Shown piece after piece: positions 1-9,674 of a stretch of DNA of 34,887 bases. Made by a program: the position numbers and the translations under genes. Location: positions 1 through 34,887 of the forward strand of contig JANYAU010000133.1 in NCBI GenBank assembly GCA_025361165.1, given 5' to 3'. The notes below the pieces were generated by a model, which saw nothing but the letters and a program-made list of their open reading frames with translations, made no database searches and was not told where the DNA came from. The DNA comes from Betaproteobacteria bacterium. Lineage in GTDB: Bacteria; Pseudomonadota; Gammaproteobacteria; Burkholderiales; Thiobacteraceae. The stretch's first letter is position 1. Every line of letters starts with the position of its first letter.

Positions 1-80
1 AGGGACTCACCTTTCTGCCAGCGATCCCACATAAGGGCTTTCTGGCTTTCGGAGTAATAGATCCGGGGTCTTTGTTTCAT
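1..80 (-). CDS. IS30-family transposase, N-terminal fragment
   Basis: Reading leftward from an ATG at 78-80, the frame gives 26 codons before the window edge, starting MKQRPRIYYSESQKALMWDR. This is the usual opening of many IS30-family transposases, just before the helix-turn-helix that recognises the element's ends. Only the first few percent of a protein of about 320-380 residues is present, so activity cannot be judged. The catalytic part of a like element is at the right edge of the window, in the same orientation, but whether the two belong to identical copies cannot be told from here. Confidence 0.8.
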   Translation of the reverse strand, partial: MKQRPRIYYSESQKALMWDRWQKGES

Positions 81-140
81 CAGCAACACTCCTTCCGCTT
101 ATGCAGTATTTAGTGTGTTGCATCCACCAGTTGAATCCGC
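1..140 (-). mobile_element. IS30-family insertion sequence, 5' end (truncated by window edge)
   Basis: The minus strand carries the first codons of an IS30-type transposase, and outside them (toward higher coordinates) lies a terminal inverted repeat ending near position 140. Read outward to inward the repeat begins GCGGATTCAA and has TGCAAC at bases 19-24. The same two blocks at the same spacing form the inner end of the IS30 element at the right edge (from 34349). An imperfect terminal repeat of about 25 bp fits the IS30 family. The exact outer base is inferred from the match between the two ends; no target duplication can be checked because the rest of the element is outside the window. 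Confidence 0.8.
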
Positions 141-469
141 ACCGTAAAGCGGCCATTCGCCGATCTATCAATTTTTTCCATCGCCTGTTTTTGGCGAGCT
201 TTGTAACTGCAGCTTCGTGCCACAAACGGTCATACGCCAATTGCCATGGCATGACTGATAGCTGCTAGTAAGCGGTCGTTGAGAGCTACATAGCTAGCCT
301 CCCCGTGGCATGTATGTACAGGATTTTCCGGTCACCCAAGATAATTGCCCCGCTTGCTTCGGGGGGAGCAGCGGGGACCCAGCGACGTACTCCTTGCGAG
401 TAGAGAGCTAGGAGAGAGGGAAACAGTTATGGCGAATTTCATCTTCCCGCTTGGCCGATACCATGACCG
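141..469. other. Gene-poor scar between the IS30 end and dedA
   Basis: No convincing gene is present. Next to the IS end, a minus-strand frame reads into the inverted repeat and stops at 110-112; its last residues (K-Q-A-M-E-K-I-D-R-S-A-N-G-R-F-T-V) look protein-like and could be the tail of a gene cut by the insertion. It has no usable start and I do not recognise it. At 348-376 a GC-rich inverted repeat (CCCCGC...GCGGGG with an inner TGCT/AGCA) could act as a transcript end for the leftward dedA operon, but no U-run follows on either strand. Confidence 0.4.
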
Positions 470-1105
470 TTAGCCGCGCGAACGCTCGCGCACGAAGTGA
501 ATCAACCCCGGCATGAAGGACACCGCCACGATGCCGAGTATCACCACCGTAAGATGGTTTTTAATCAGCGGAATATTGCCGAAGAAGTAGCCGGCCAGCA
601 CTAGCGAATTGATCCAGGCCACCGCACCCAAAATACTAAACAGCACGAAACGGCCGTAGAGCATGTGGCCGATACCGGCCACAAAGGGCGCGAAAGTGCG
701 CAGAATTGGCAGGAAACGCGCCAGCAATACCGTCTTGCCGCCATGCTTTTCGTAAAATGCCTCGGTCTTATCCAGATAGGCGCGGTTCAGCCAGCGCGAT
801 TGCACCTTGAATACCCGTGGCCCGAGAAAACGTCCGATCCAGTAATTCGTGTTATCGCCAAGAAACGCCGCCGCCATCAGCAGCCAAATTAGCCATTGCA
901 CATCCAGCGCACCCGTCGCCGCCAAAGTCCCGGCCACGAACAACAGCGAATCACCCGGCAAAAATGGCGTCACCACCAAGCCGGTTTCACAATAAATAAT
1001 CAGGAACAAAATGCCGTACACCCAATGGCCATAGTGCGCGATCAACGCCGTCAGGTGCTGATCAAGGTGCAACACCAGATCGATGAATTGCGCGAGTAGT
1101 TCCAC
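470..1105 (-). CDS. DedA-family inner-membrane protein (VTT domain)
   Basis: A 211-residue polytopic membrane protein of the DedA/VTT family, whose members are implicated in undecaprenyl-phosphate or phospholipid flipping and in proton-dependent envelope homeostasis. The family signature FLPGDSLLFVAG (about 49-60), GDNTNYWIGR (83-92) and the R-FLPILR stretch (130-136) are all visible. E40, D52, R130 and R136 align with the acidic and arginine residues known to be essential in E. coli YqjA (E39, D51, R130, R136), so the protein should be functional. Hydrophobic segments lie near 28-45, 52-80, 137-175 and 182-203. It sits 26 bp downstream of secF on the same strand and probably shares its transcript. 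The family is clear; the exact subgroup is not. Confidence 0.9.
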   Translation of the reverse strand: MELLAQFIDLVLHLDQHLTALIAHYGHWVYGILFLIIYCETGLVVTPFLPGDSLLFVAGTLAATGALDVQWLIWLLMAAAFLGDNTNYWIGRFLGPRVFKVQSRWLNRAYLDKTEAFYEKHGGKTVLLARFLPILRTFAPFVAGIGHMLYGRFVLFSILGAVAWINSLVLAGYFFGNIPLIKNHLTVVILGIVAVSFMPGLIHFVRERSRG

Positions 1106-1131
1106 AGGTGAGTCTCAGCGCAGCGCCGAGC

Positions 1132-2064
1132 TTAAGGCAGCACTTCGGCTTCCGGCTTCTTTTCCGTCTTGATGAAATCCTCGCGCGAGACGCCGAGCCA
1201 CATCACGATCGGACTAGCCACCAGCACCGAGGAATAAGTGCCCACCACGATGCCGATGGTCAGCGCCAGGGCGAAGTAGAATAAAATTTCGCCGCCCAGA
1301 ATCAGCATGGAGAACACCATGAGTTGCGTCATGACGTGGGTCATGACCGTCCGCGATAGGGTGCGAGTGATCGCGTTGTCGATGACCTCCGCCACGCTAC
1401 CTTTACGCATCTTGCGGAAATTTTCGCGGATCCGGTCGAACACCACCACGGTGTCGTTCACGGAATAACCCAGAATCGCCAGCAACGCCGCCAGCACCGT
1501 CAGTGAGAATTCCCACTGGAACAGGGCAAACAGGCCGACGATGATCACCACGTCGTGGAAAGTGGCGACGATCGCGCCCACGGCAAACCGCCATTCGAAG
1601 CGCAGCGCGAGGTAAAGCACAATCCCCGCCGACACCGCCAGCAGCGCCAGCGATCCGTCATAGAGCAGTTCCTGCCCCACTTGCGGGCCGACGAACTCGA
1701 CACGCTGCAGCGCCACATCCGGCGTTTGCTGCTTCAGCACACCCAACACTTGCTCGGACAGCTGTGCGCTGGTCACGCCTTGTTTTACCGCCAGGCGAAT
1801 CAACACATCGCGCGAGGTACCGAAGTTTTGCGCGCTCGCATCGGCATAACCATGGGCGACCAAATACTCGCGAATCTTTTGCACTTCCGCCGCTTGCGTG
1901 TAACGCACTTCCATCACCGTGCCGCCGGTGAAATCCACGCCCAAATTCAGCCCTTTCCACACCAAGAACACAATGGCGAGCAGGAAAGTAGCAGCGGAAA
2001 CGTAAGAGGTCACCTTCGCATACTTCATGAAGGGGATGTCGTGCTTGATGTGAAATAATTCCAT
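1132..2064 (-). CDS. secF: Protein translocase subunit SecF
   Basis: A 310-residue SecF, the partner of SecD in the inner-membrane complex that uses the proton gradient to help pull preproteins through SecYEG. One N-terminal membrane helix (about 15-36) is followed by the D1 motif GVDFTGGTVMEVR, a periplasmic domain, and five more helices. These include D4 (GYSVNDTVVVFDRIRENFRK), the TRTLSRTVMT segment and the glycine-rich end of helix 6. The start ATG at 2062-2064 is preceded by AAGGAAAG, a good ribosome site. It follows secD by 21 bp in a queA-tgt-yajC-secD-secF string, a classic proteobacterial arrangement. Length and motifs are normal. Confidence 0.97.
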   Translation of the reverse strand: MELFHIKHDIPFMKYAKVTSYVSAATFLLAIVFLVWKGLNLGVDFTGGTVMEVRYTQAAEVQKIREYLVAHGYADASAQNFGTSRDVLIRLAVKQGVTSAQLSEQVLGVLKQQTPDVALQRVEFVGPQVGQELLYDGSLALLAVSAGIVLYLALRFEWRFAVGAIVATFHDVVIIVGLFALFQWEFSLTVLAALLAILGYSVNDTVVVFDRIRENFRKMRKGSVAEVIDNAITRTLSRTVMTHVMTQLMVFSMLILGGEILFYFALALTIGIVVGTYSSVLVASPIVMWLGVSREDFIKTEKKPEAEVLP

Positions 2065-2085
2065 GATCTTTCCTTGATGCGCCGC

Positions 2086-3903
2086 TTAGCCGATCGAAAT
2101 GCCGTTGAGTTTCTTCACTCGCCCGTAGGTCAGGTTGATGACGCCGCGCGATACGGTGACCGCGCTGAACATCGAAGTCAAAATCCCGATACACAAGGTC
2201 ACCGCGAAACCGCGCACCGGACCCGAGCCGAGCCAGAACAGAAAAAAGCCGGCGATCAGTGTCGTGATGTTGGAGTCGAAAATCGTGTCCCAAGCGCGGT
2301 CGAAACCGGCATGGATTGCCGCTTGGGGCGAATTGCCGTTGCGCAATTCCTCGCGGATGCGCTCGAAGATCAGCACGTTGGCGTCGATCGCCATGCCCAC
2401 CGTGAGCGCGATACCGGCGATACCCGGCAGCGTCAGCGTGGCCTGCATCAGCGACAAAATGGCCACCAGAAGCAGCACGTTCACCCCCAGCGCGAAGCTG
2501 GCGATAACACCGAACACCCGGTAATAGACAATCATAAACGTCACAATCAGCGCGAAGCCGATCATGGTGGAATTGAAACCGCGCGCGATATTATCGGCGC
2601 CCAGGCTCGGGCCGACGGTGCGCTCTTCGATAATTTCCATCGGCGCCGCCAGCGCGCCGGAACGCAGTAACAGCGCGACATTATTCGCCTCATCGGTGGA
2701 AAAGCGTCCGGTAATCTGCACCCGCCCGCCCGGAATTTCGGTTTGAATGACGGGCGCGGTGACCACTTCCTCCTGCCCCTTCTCGATCAACAAAATCGCC
2801 ATGCGCTTGCCGATATTCTCCCGCGTAAGTTGCTGGAAAATCCGCGCGCCACGATTATCCAAGGTGATATGCACCGAGGGACCACCATGCTCGTCGAAAC
2901 CCGGGCTGGCGTCGGTAATGGATTCGCCCGTCAATACGACGCTATTTCGTACCAGCACCTTGCCGCCGTCGCGTTCGGTAAAGAGCTTAGCGCCCAGCGG
3001 CACTTGGCCTTGCAGCGCAGCCGCCACATCGGTATCGGTAAAATCCGCCATGCGAATTTCCAGGGTCGCGGTCCGGCCCAAAATTTGTTTCGCGCGCGCC
3101 GTATCTTGAATGCCCGGTAATTGCACCACGATGCGATCCGTGCCCTGCTGCTGGATAATCGGCTCCGCCACGCCCAACTCGTTGACCCGTTTGCGCAGCG
3201 TCGTCAGATTCTGTTTGACATCGAGCTCTTGGCGCTGGGTCAGCGCTTCCGGCCGCAGCGCAGCCATCAATGCCGGCTCGTTACCGTTCTGCACTTCTTT
3301 CAACAGCAAATCCGGCTCGCGGTTGGCAATCACGTCTTTGCCCTGGTCACGCGCCGCCGTATCGGGGAAGGTAATGCGCACTTCTCCGCCCTGACGCGAA
3401 ACGCTGCTGTATTGCACTTTTTTCTCGCGCAATACACTGCGCACGTCGCTGGCGTGACGCTCCATGGCCTTGCTGAACGCCGCCTTGGTATCCAGTTGCA
3501 ACAAGAAATGCACGCCGCCGCGCAAATCCAGACCCAAATACATCGGCAGTGCACCGATCGAAGTTAGCCACGCAGGCGAGCGCGGCAATAAATTTTGTGC
3601 GACAACATAGTCTTCGCCCAACTGCTCGCGCAATGCGGTACTGCCTTTGGTTTGGGTGTCCTCATCGCTGAAACGCACCGTCGCATTCTTACCTTCGAGC
3701 TTCACGCTGCGATAGGGGATTTTGCCGAGGTTAAGAATGCCTTCCACGCGTTGCACCGTAGCCGGTTCAATTTTGACCGAAGACTTATCGGCCGAGATCT
3801 GCACCGCCGGTTCATTGCCGTAGAAATTGGGCAAGGTGTAGAGAAAGCCTAGCACTAAGGCAGCCGCAATGACGATGTACTTCCAGAGAGGATAGCGATT
3901 CAT
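2086..3903 (-). CDS. secD: Protein translocase subunit SecD
   Basis: A 605-residue SecD, close to the usual proteobacterial length. It has an N-terminal helix (about 8-28), a large periplasmic P1 region opening with the D1 motif GLDLRGGVHFLLQLD (near 124-138), and a C-terminal six-helix RND-like part. That part contains the D4 motif VGMAIDANVLIFERIREE, with the Asp needed for proton use, then GFDRAWDTIFDSNITTLIAG and GPVRGFAVTLCIGI. Together with SecF and YajC it forms the accessory Sec complex. It begins with ATG at 3901-3903, 21 bp after yajC. The Shine-Dalgarno before it is weak, so translation may depend partly on read-through from yajC. Confidence 0.97.
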   Translation of the reverse strand: MNRYPLWKYIVIAAALVLGFLYTLPNFYGNEPAVQISADKSSVKIEPATVQRVEGILNLGKIPYRSVKLEGKNATVRFSDEDTQTKGSTALREQLGEDYVVAQNLLPRSPAWLTSIGALPMYLGLDLRGGVHFLLQLDTKAAFSKAMERHASDVRSVLREKKVQYSSVSRQGGEVRITFPDTAARDQGKDVIANREPDLLLKEVQNGNEPALMAALRPEALTQRQELDVKQNLTTLRKRVNELGVAEPIIQQQGTDRIVVQLPGIQDTARAKQILGRTATLEIRMADFTDTDVAAALQGQVPLGAKLFTERDGGKVLVRNSVVLTGESITDASPGFDEHGGPSVHITLDNRGARIFQQLTRENIGKRMAILLIEKGQEEVVTAPVIQTEIPGGRVQITGRFSTDEANNVALLLRSGALAAPMEIIEERTVGPSLGADNIARGFNSTMIGFALIVTFMIVYYRVFGVIASFALGVNVLLLVAILSLMQATLTLPGIAGIALTVGMAIDANVLIFERIREELRNGNSPQAAIHAGFDRAWDTIFDSNITTLIAGFFLFWLGSGPVRGFAVTLCIGILTSMFSAVTVSRGVINLTYGRVKKLNGISIG

Positions 3904-3924
3904 GGGCGTGATTTCAGGTGACGG

Positions 3925-4248
3925 CTAGGCGCTGGACTTCATTGTGCCCTTGGGCAGCAACGTCTGGATGGTTTGCTTTTGGACTTGGATGGTCACATTG
4001 TCGGCGATCTCCAAGCTCACATATTGTTCGCTCACCTTGGTAATTTTCCCCAGCAATCCGCCGGCGGTGATGACCTCATCGCCTTTTTGCAGTGTCTCGA
4101 TCATTTTTTTCTGATCCTTGGCGCGCTTCATCTGCGGCCGGATCAGCATGAAATAGAACAACACGAAAATCACAATAAACGGCAACAAGCCCATGATCTG
4201 GTCTGGGGCGCCGGCGGCGGGCGCGGCAAAGGCATCACTGATTATCAC
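3925..4248 (-). CDS. yajC: Sec translocon accessory protein YajC
   Basis: A 107-residue protein with one transmembrane helix (about 17-37, ending YFMLIRPQMKRAK) and a small basic cytoplasmic domain containing the family pattern LQKGDEVITAGGLLGKI. YajC binds SecDF and is usually encoded directly before secD, as here. The start is GTG (4246-4248), chosen because AGGAG lies about 8 bases upstream and the frame matches the usual length. A short serine/alanine-rich leader precedes the helix, as is common in betaproteobacterial versions. Confidence 0.93.
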   Translation of the reverse strand: MIISDAFAAPAAGAPDQIMGLLPFIVIFVLFYFMLIRPQMKRAKDQKKMIETLQKGDEVITAGGLLGKITKVSEQYVSLEIADNVTIQVQKQTIQTLLPKGTMKSSA

Positions 4249-4274
4249 TGTTATCTCCTGAATAAGATGAGCAA

Positions 4275-4294
4275 ACCACTCTCAAGCCAGTGGT
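4275..4294 (-). other. Short hairpin in the yajC leader
   Basis: In the 65-bp gap between tgt and yajC the minus strand can form ACCACT-N8-AGTGGT, followed by GTTTGCTC. The stem has 6 base pairs and the U-run is poor, so it could at most be a partial terminator that lowers yajC-secDF expression from the queA-tgt promoter. The function is a guess. Confidence 0.25.
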
Positions 4295-4313
4295 CTTAAA
4301 AATGCCGCAAATT

Positions 4314-6445
<2,132 letters not shown>

Positions 6446-6481
6446 GAAAAGCCGCGAAAACGGCGCTTGATCGGGAGGAGA

Positions 6482-6487
6482 ATTATA
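6482..6487 (-). promoter_or_regulatory. Candidate -10 box for queA
   Basis: The minus strand reads TATAAT here, 37 bp before the queA start, in the context GGCTATAATT. No good -35 box is found at normal spacing (ATCAGG at 17 bp). The site lies just behind the rightward tRNA-Leu promoter, so the two transcripts would start back to back. Confidence 0.35.
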
Positions 6488-6494
6488 GCCGAAC

Positions 6495-6523
6495 TTGATA
6501 CGCGCCTGATTTCTGCGGATAAT
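6495..6523 (+). promoter_or_regulatory. Sigma-70 promoter of the tRNA-Leu gene
   Basis: TTGATA (6495-6500) and GATAAT (6518-6523) are separated by exactly 17 bp; each differs from consensus at one base. The stretch after the -10 box is GC-rich (GCCGCC), the discriminator type typical of stringently controlled stable-RNA promoters. Transcription would begin around 6530, a few bases before the mature tRNA. Confidence 0.75.
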
Positions 6524-6534
6524 GCCGCCTTCTT

Positions 6535-6621
6535 GCCGGGATGGCGGAATTGGTAGACGCACGGGACTCAAAATCCCGCGGTGGTAACACCATGGGGGTT
6601 CGATTCCCCCTCCCGGCACCA
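6535..6621 (+). tRNA. tRNA-Leu, anticodon CAA
   Basis: An 87-nt leucine tRNA with a long variable arm, decoding UUG. The acceptor stem pairs GCCGGGA with TCCCGGC, followed by discriminator A and an encoded CCA. The anticodon stem CGGGA/TCCCG encloses the loop CTCAAAA, whose middle three bases give CAA. The T arm contains GGTTCGATTCC. Its 3' end is the boundary of the integrase-bearing island to the right, a usual integration position for P4-type integrases. The tRNA is intact. Confidence 0.97.
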
Positions 6622-6647
6622 GAACACGATTCAACGCAGTCCAAAAC

Positions 6648-6690
6648 AGGCCAGCAAACTCAATAAAACAAGGGTTACTGGCCTTTTTTT
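6648..6690 (+). terminator. Rho-independent terminator after tRNA-Leu
   Basis: AGGCCAG (6648-6654) pairs with CTGGCCT (6678-6684) and a run of seven T follows (6684-6690). The loop is long, about 23 bases, and A+T-rich. It lies 27 bp after the tRNA and before the integrase, so it should end the tRNA transcript. It lies on the island side of the junction. Confidence 0.65.
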
Positions 6691-6787
6691 CGTCCGAAGC
6701 AGACCAAGCAGGGATATTGCAATCCGGGGGCATCCGGGGCTATTGCTGGGGGCATATACCCTATTCGCCGGACTGGATGCCCCCAAA

Positions 6788-8012
6788 ATGCCCCTAACCA
6801 ATACCGCAATATCGAAGGCCAAGCCAACAGACAAGCCGCAACGCCTGTTCGATGGCGGCGGCATGTATCTCGAAATATCCCCGACTGGTGGAAAGCTGTG
6901 GCGCTTGAAATACCGCTTCGGTAAAAAAGAAAAGCGGCTTGCTCTTGGCTCCTATCCCGATGTGCCGCTTGCAAAGGCCAGAGAGCGGCGCGACGAAGCG
7001 CGGCGACTATTGGCCGATGGCATCGACCCCGGCCAACACCGTAAGGCCACCAAATCCATGCAAGCCGGTTTAGCGGCAAACAACCTTTGAACTTATAACG
7101 CGTGAGTGGCACGCCAAGGTAGCGTCTAATCAAGCCGAGACTACTTATACAAAGCGCTTGAGATTTCTGGAAGGCGATGTATTCCCCTTCATCGGCCATC
7201 GCCCCATTGCCGAGCTTGCGGCCCCCGATTTGCTGGCGGTAATCCATCGCATTGAAGGCCGGGGCGCGATGGATATTGCACGACGGGTACACAATATTTG
7301 CGGGCGCATATTTCGCTATGCTGTGGGTAAAGGGCTAGCAACCCGCGACTCTTCCAGGGACATAGAGCTAAAAGACATCCTCCCGCCAGAGGATGTAACA
7401 CACCATGCCTCAGTCACCGAACCTAAGGCCGCTGGCGAACTGATGCGCGCTATAGACGGATTCACGGGATCATTTGTCACGCAATGCGCTTTGCGTCTTG
7501 CCCCGCTCGTTTTTGTGCGGCCAGGAGAATTGCGCCACGCTGAATGGTCGGAGTTCGATTTCAAAAAAGCCGAATGGCGTATTCCCGCTGGCAAAATGAA
7601 AATGAAAGAACAGCACATCGTCCCGCTATCGAAACAAGCCGTTTCTGTCTTGCACGAAATTCACGCCCTTACCGGTACGGGGCGCTATGTCTTTCCCGGC
7701 GAACGCACTCGCTCGCGTCCTATGAGCGAAAATACGATTAATGCTGCGTTGCGGCGCATGGGCTATGCAAAAGACGAAATGACCGGCCATGGCTTTCGCT
7801 CTATGGCGTCAACGCTATTGCATGAGCTAGGTTTACCGCATGCTGTTATAGAACGACAACTTGCACATGGCGAACGCAACAAAGTTTCAGCGGCATACAA
7901 TTACGCAGAGTACCTACCAGAGCGCAAAAAGATGATGCAACAATGGGCGGATTATTTGGACAAATTGAAAGCTGGCGCGGAGGTAATCCCGCTGCGTGGC
8001 AAAATAACCTAG
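6788..8012 (+). pseudogene. P4-type tyrosine integrase with one frameshift
   Basis: The frame opened by ATG 6788 starts MPLTNTAISKAKPTDKPQ and continues through the DUF4102-type arm-binding domain (LFDGGGMYLEISPTGGKLWR, ALGSYPDVPLAKARERR), then stops at 7088-7090. The next frame carries on the same protein (TFELITREWHAKVASNQAE...) to 8012. One extra base near 7078-7083, in the run around GCAAACAACC, explains the break; removing it gives about 407 residues, a normal length. The catalytic half is intact: Arg in VRPGELRHAEW, HGFRSMAS, the histidine of QLAHGERN, and Tyr in YNYAEY. A lone indel could be real decay or a sequencing error. The partner site would be the adjacent tRNA-Leu. Confidence 0.88.
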
Positions 8013-8038
8013 CAGCTTGCCACAGCCACAGATAACGC

Positions 8039-8066
8039 TTGATGTTAATAACGCCATGCGTTAATT
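8039..8066 (+). promoter_or_regulatory. higBA promoter with palindromic operator
   Basis: A perfect 6-3-6 inverted repeat, TAACGC CAT GCGTTA (8049-8063), lies 9 bp before the toxin start, with a further direct half-site ATAACGC at 8032-8038 spaced one and a half turns away. TTGATG (8039-8044) and TTAATT (8061-8066), 16 bp apart, are plausible -35 and -10 boxes, so the operator fills the spacer and would block RNA polymerase. HigA-type antitoxins are known to repress their own promoter at such repeats. There is no clear ribosome site, suggesting a very short leader for the toxin. Confidence 0.6.
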
Positions 8067-8072
8067 TTAACT

Positions 8073-8354
8073 ATGATTAGAAGCTTTTCAGGCAAATCGA
8101 CTGCTGCAATTTTCCAGGGTAAGCCCGTCTTGTCCTTGCCGAGACCGATGCAGAAGGCGGCGCTTAGGAAGTTATTGCAACTAGATGCGGCGCGAGACAT
8201 CGCCGATATGCGCGTACCGCCAGGCAACCGGCTGGAGCAGTTGAAGGGCAAGCGCGCGGGGCAATGGAGCATCCGCATCAACGATCAGTGGCGCATCTGT
8301 TTCAAATGGGATGGCAAGGATGCGCATGAAGTCGAGATTGCAGACTATCACTAG
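8073..8354 (+). CDS. higB: HigB-type toxin (RelE-like mRNA interferase)
   Basis: A 93-residue protein of the HigB/RelE toxin family, ribosome-dependent mRNA-cutting enzymes. Family features seen are the helix AALRKLLQLDAARDIADMRVPPGNRLEQLKG and the C-terminal sheet GQWSIRINDQWRICFKWDG..AHEVEIADYH, with the conserved SIRINDQWRICF stretch that holds the catalytic basic residues. The toxin gene comes first and the antitoxin begins 13 bp later, the order typical of higBA and unlike relBE. It is part of the tRNA-Leu island, where such modules stabilise the element. Start ATG 8073; no obvious Shine-Dalgarno. Confidence 0.92.
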   Translation: MIRSFSGKSTAAIFQGKPVLSLPRPMQKAALRKLLQLDAARDIADMRVPPGNRLEQLKGKRAGQWSIRINDQWRICFKWDGKDAHEVEIADYH

Positions 8355-8367
8355 GAGAATTTGAATT

Positions 8368-8721
8368 ATGGCTATCATCAAACGCGAAAACTTGGGCCGG
8401 ACGGATTTTTCCGGTGTCGTTGGCCGTGGCCGTCTGCCCGACATCCATCCAGGCGAGATTCTGAACGAGGATTTCTTGGGGCCGCTGGGCGTCTCGCAAT
8501 ACCGGCTTGCCCAAGCGGTCTCCGTGCCGCCACGACGGATCAATGAAATCGTGCATGGCAAACGCGCTATTTCCGCCGACACCGCATTACGTCTGGCGCG
8601 GTACTTCGGCACTACCCCGGATTTCTGGATCAACCTGCAAGCGCAATATGACTTGCGCCAAGCCGAAAAATCTTTGAAGCAGGTAATGGATAAGATCGAG
8701 CCCTTAGAGCTGGCTGCGTAG
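8368..8721 (+). CDS. higA: HigA-type antitoxin (XRE-family DNA-binding protein)
   Basis: A 117-residue HigA antitoxin: it should neutralise HigB and repress the promoter at 8039-8066. The helix-turn-helix is clear (LPDIHPGEILNEDFL, then LGVSQYRLAQAVSVPPRRINEIVHGKRAISADTALRLARYFGTTPDFWINLQ), and the HPGEIL opening and FGTTPDFWINLQ end are diagnostic of the HigA family. The N-terminal 25 residues (IIKRENLGRTDFSGVVGRG) extend beyond the usual start and may be extra. A ribosome site (AGGAG) precedes the ATG at 8368. It is translated directly after the toxin. Confidence 0.93.
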   Translation: MAIIKRENLGRTDFSGVVGRGRLPDIHPGEILNEDFLGPLGVSQYRLAQAVSVPPRRINEIVHGKRAISADTALRLARYFGTTPDFWINLQAQYDLRQAEKSLKQVMDKIEPLELAA

Positions 8722-8956
8722 TCTCTATCGTCGCCGATGCGGATCATCGTGAAAGCGCCGGCAACGCGCTTACGCGGCGATAAAAACATAAGGGGCCTCT
8801 AAAAATAAATTTTTATTGCGCCGGTTGTTCCATATTCCGATTTTTCGCCGGAATTTCTCTACCAAATTTTTATTCTACTCATATTGGCTGATTTCAAGCC
8901 CCTAAGTCGAGCGATTCCTGCTGCTTTTCACAGCATTTGCACTACTGCGGACGCAC
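8722..8956. other. A+T-rich spacer between higA and the IS5-like remnant
   Basis: No gene is visible. The A+T-rich segment around 8795-8815 (AAAAATAAATTTTTAT) could pair with itself and may include the outer end of the IS5-like element whose transposase tail follows, but I could not define an inverted repeat because the opposite end of that element is missing. Confidence 0.3.
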
Positions 8957-9184
8957 CTATCCTGTCATCCTCATATCGCGCCTGAGCAATTGCACCAAAC
9001 GTATCATGTTGTACGCCAGATTCATCATCCCGATTTTCACCTGGGCGCGCAGCAATCCTATCGTACGCACAAAGTGACCGCCCATTGCATCCTGCGCACC
9101 AAACACATGCTCCACTCGCGCCCGCACTTTCGACTTCTTTTTATTCGACTCCTTCTGCTTTAGTATCTGCTTGGTAAAGTCTAG
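8957..9184 (-). pseudogene. IS5-like transposase, C-terminal remnant
   Basis: About 75 residues of the C-terminal end of an IS5-family transposase: KSKVRARVEHVFGAQDAMGG, then VRTIGLLRAQVKIGMMNLAYNMIRLVQLLRR. The E in RVEHVFG is the last acidic residue of the DDE catalytic triad. Everything upstream (the first two Asp and the N-terminus) is absent; the similarity breaks off at about 9184, 12 bp from the panD terminator. A start codon in the open frame (9214) lies inside that terminator and is not meaningful. It is a dead fragment. Confidence 0.85.
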
Positions 9185-9195
9185 ACGGCCGATAT

Positions 9196-9230
9196 AAAAA
9201 CAACGCCCCGGCATGCCAGGGCGTTGTTTT
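9196..9230 (-). terminator. Rho-independent terminator of the pan operon
   Basis: A long near-perfect stem, AAAACAACGCCC paired with GGGCGTTGTTTT, encloses GGCATGCC-type loop sequence. On the minus strand it is followed by TTTTTATA. It lies 24 bp after the panD stop and should end the folK-dck-panBCD transcript. The symmetric A and T flanks would also let it work on the plus strand, shielding panD from island transcription. Confidence 0.85.
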
Positions 9231-9253
9231 GGTAGTAATTCAGCTTTACTCCC

Positions 9254-9634
9254 TTACGCCATCTGCACCGGAATCTTGCTGCGCTGATCGATGATGCGAT
9301 TGGCCTCATCCACATACACCAAACGCGGCGCGTATTTTTGCAGTTCGATCTCGTTGTACACCGCATAAGTGGCGATGATCACGATATCGCCCGGTTGCGC
9401 TTTGTGCGCGGCAGCACCATTGACCGAAATAATACCGGAATCGCGCGCAGCACGAATGGCATAGGTCGTGAAGCGCTCGCCGTTGGTAACGTTGTAAATC
9501 TCGATCTGCTGGTATTCGCGAATATCCGCGGCATCCAACAGCGTCTCATCGATGGCGCAAGAACCCTCATAGTTCAACTCCGAGTGCGTGACATGCACCC
9601 GGTGCAGCTTGGACTTGAGCATGGTTCTCTGCAT
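9254..9634 (-). CDS. panD: Aspartate 1-decarboxylase proenzyme
   Basis: A 126-residue PanD, which makes beta-alanine from aspartate for pantothenate. The self-cleavage site is visible as Gly24-Ser25 in NYEGSCAID; Ser25 becomes the pyruvoyl group. Other family stretches are [38 protein letters not shown] and the C-terminal P-R-L-V-Y-V-D segment. The start at 9632-9634 gives [16 protein letters not shown], the standard N-terminus; an in-frame extension to 9664 is not supported. Downstream of panC by 40 bp and followed by a strong terminator. Confidence 0.97.
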   Translation of the reverse strand: MQRTMLKSKLHRVHVTHSELNYEGSCAIDETLLDAADIREYQQIEIYNVTNGERFTTYAIRAARDSGIISVNGAAAHKAQPGDIVIIATYAVYNEIELQKYAPRLVYVDEANRIIDQRSKIPVQMA

Positions 9635-9674
9635 GGGAATTTCTCGTAGGGAAAGGGCGGCCATTATACCGGCC

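Larger units (their letters stand above)
6622..9190. mobile_element. Remnant genomic island at tRNA-Leu
   Basis: Between the tRNA and the panD terminator lie a frameshifted P4-type integrase, a higBA addiction module and the tail of an IS5-like transposase, none of which belong to the surrounding housekeeping operons. The position right after the 3' end of a tRNA gene and the integrase type are the standard signs of an integrative element. I looked for a second copy of the tRNA 3' end to mark the far boundary and found none inside the window, so the right end has probably been lost, perhaps through the IS5-like insertion. Confidence 0.65.

Noticed and set aside
7-252. An 81-codon minus-strand frame crossing the IS30 end
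   Set aside because: It runs through the IS inverted repeat and the transposase start in another frame, so it cannot be one natural gene; the true IS30 reading is in a different frame.
29-376. Another IS family remnant around 300-376
   Set aside because: The segment has an IS-like feel (GC hairpin, odd composition) but no transposase motif or paired inverted repeat could be shown.
1555-2670. Long plus-strand frames opposite secF and secD
   Set aside because: Both strands stay open because of GC-rich codon use; the minus-strand genes have complete SecD and SecF motifs.
6600-9200. A second copy of the tRNA-Leu 3' end marking the right border of the island
   Set aside because: Looked for the CCCCCTCCCGGCACCA stretch downstream by eye and found none in the window.
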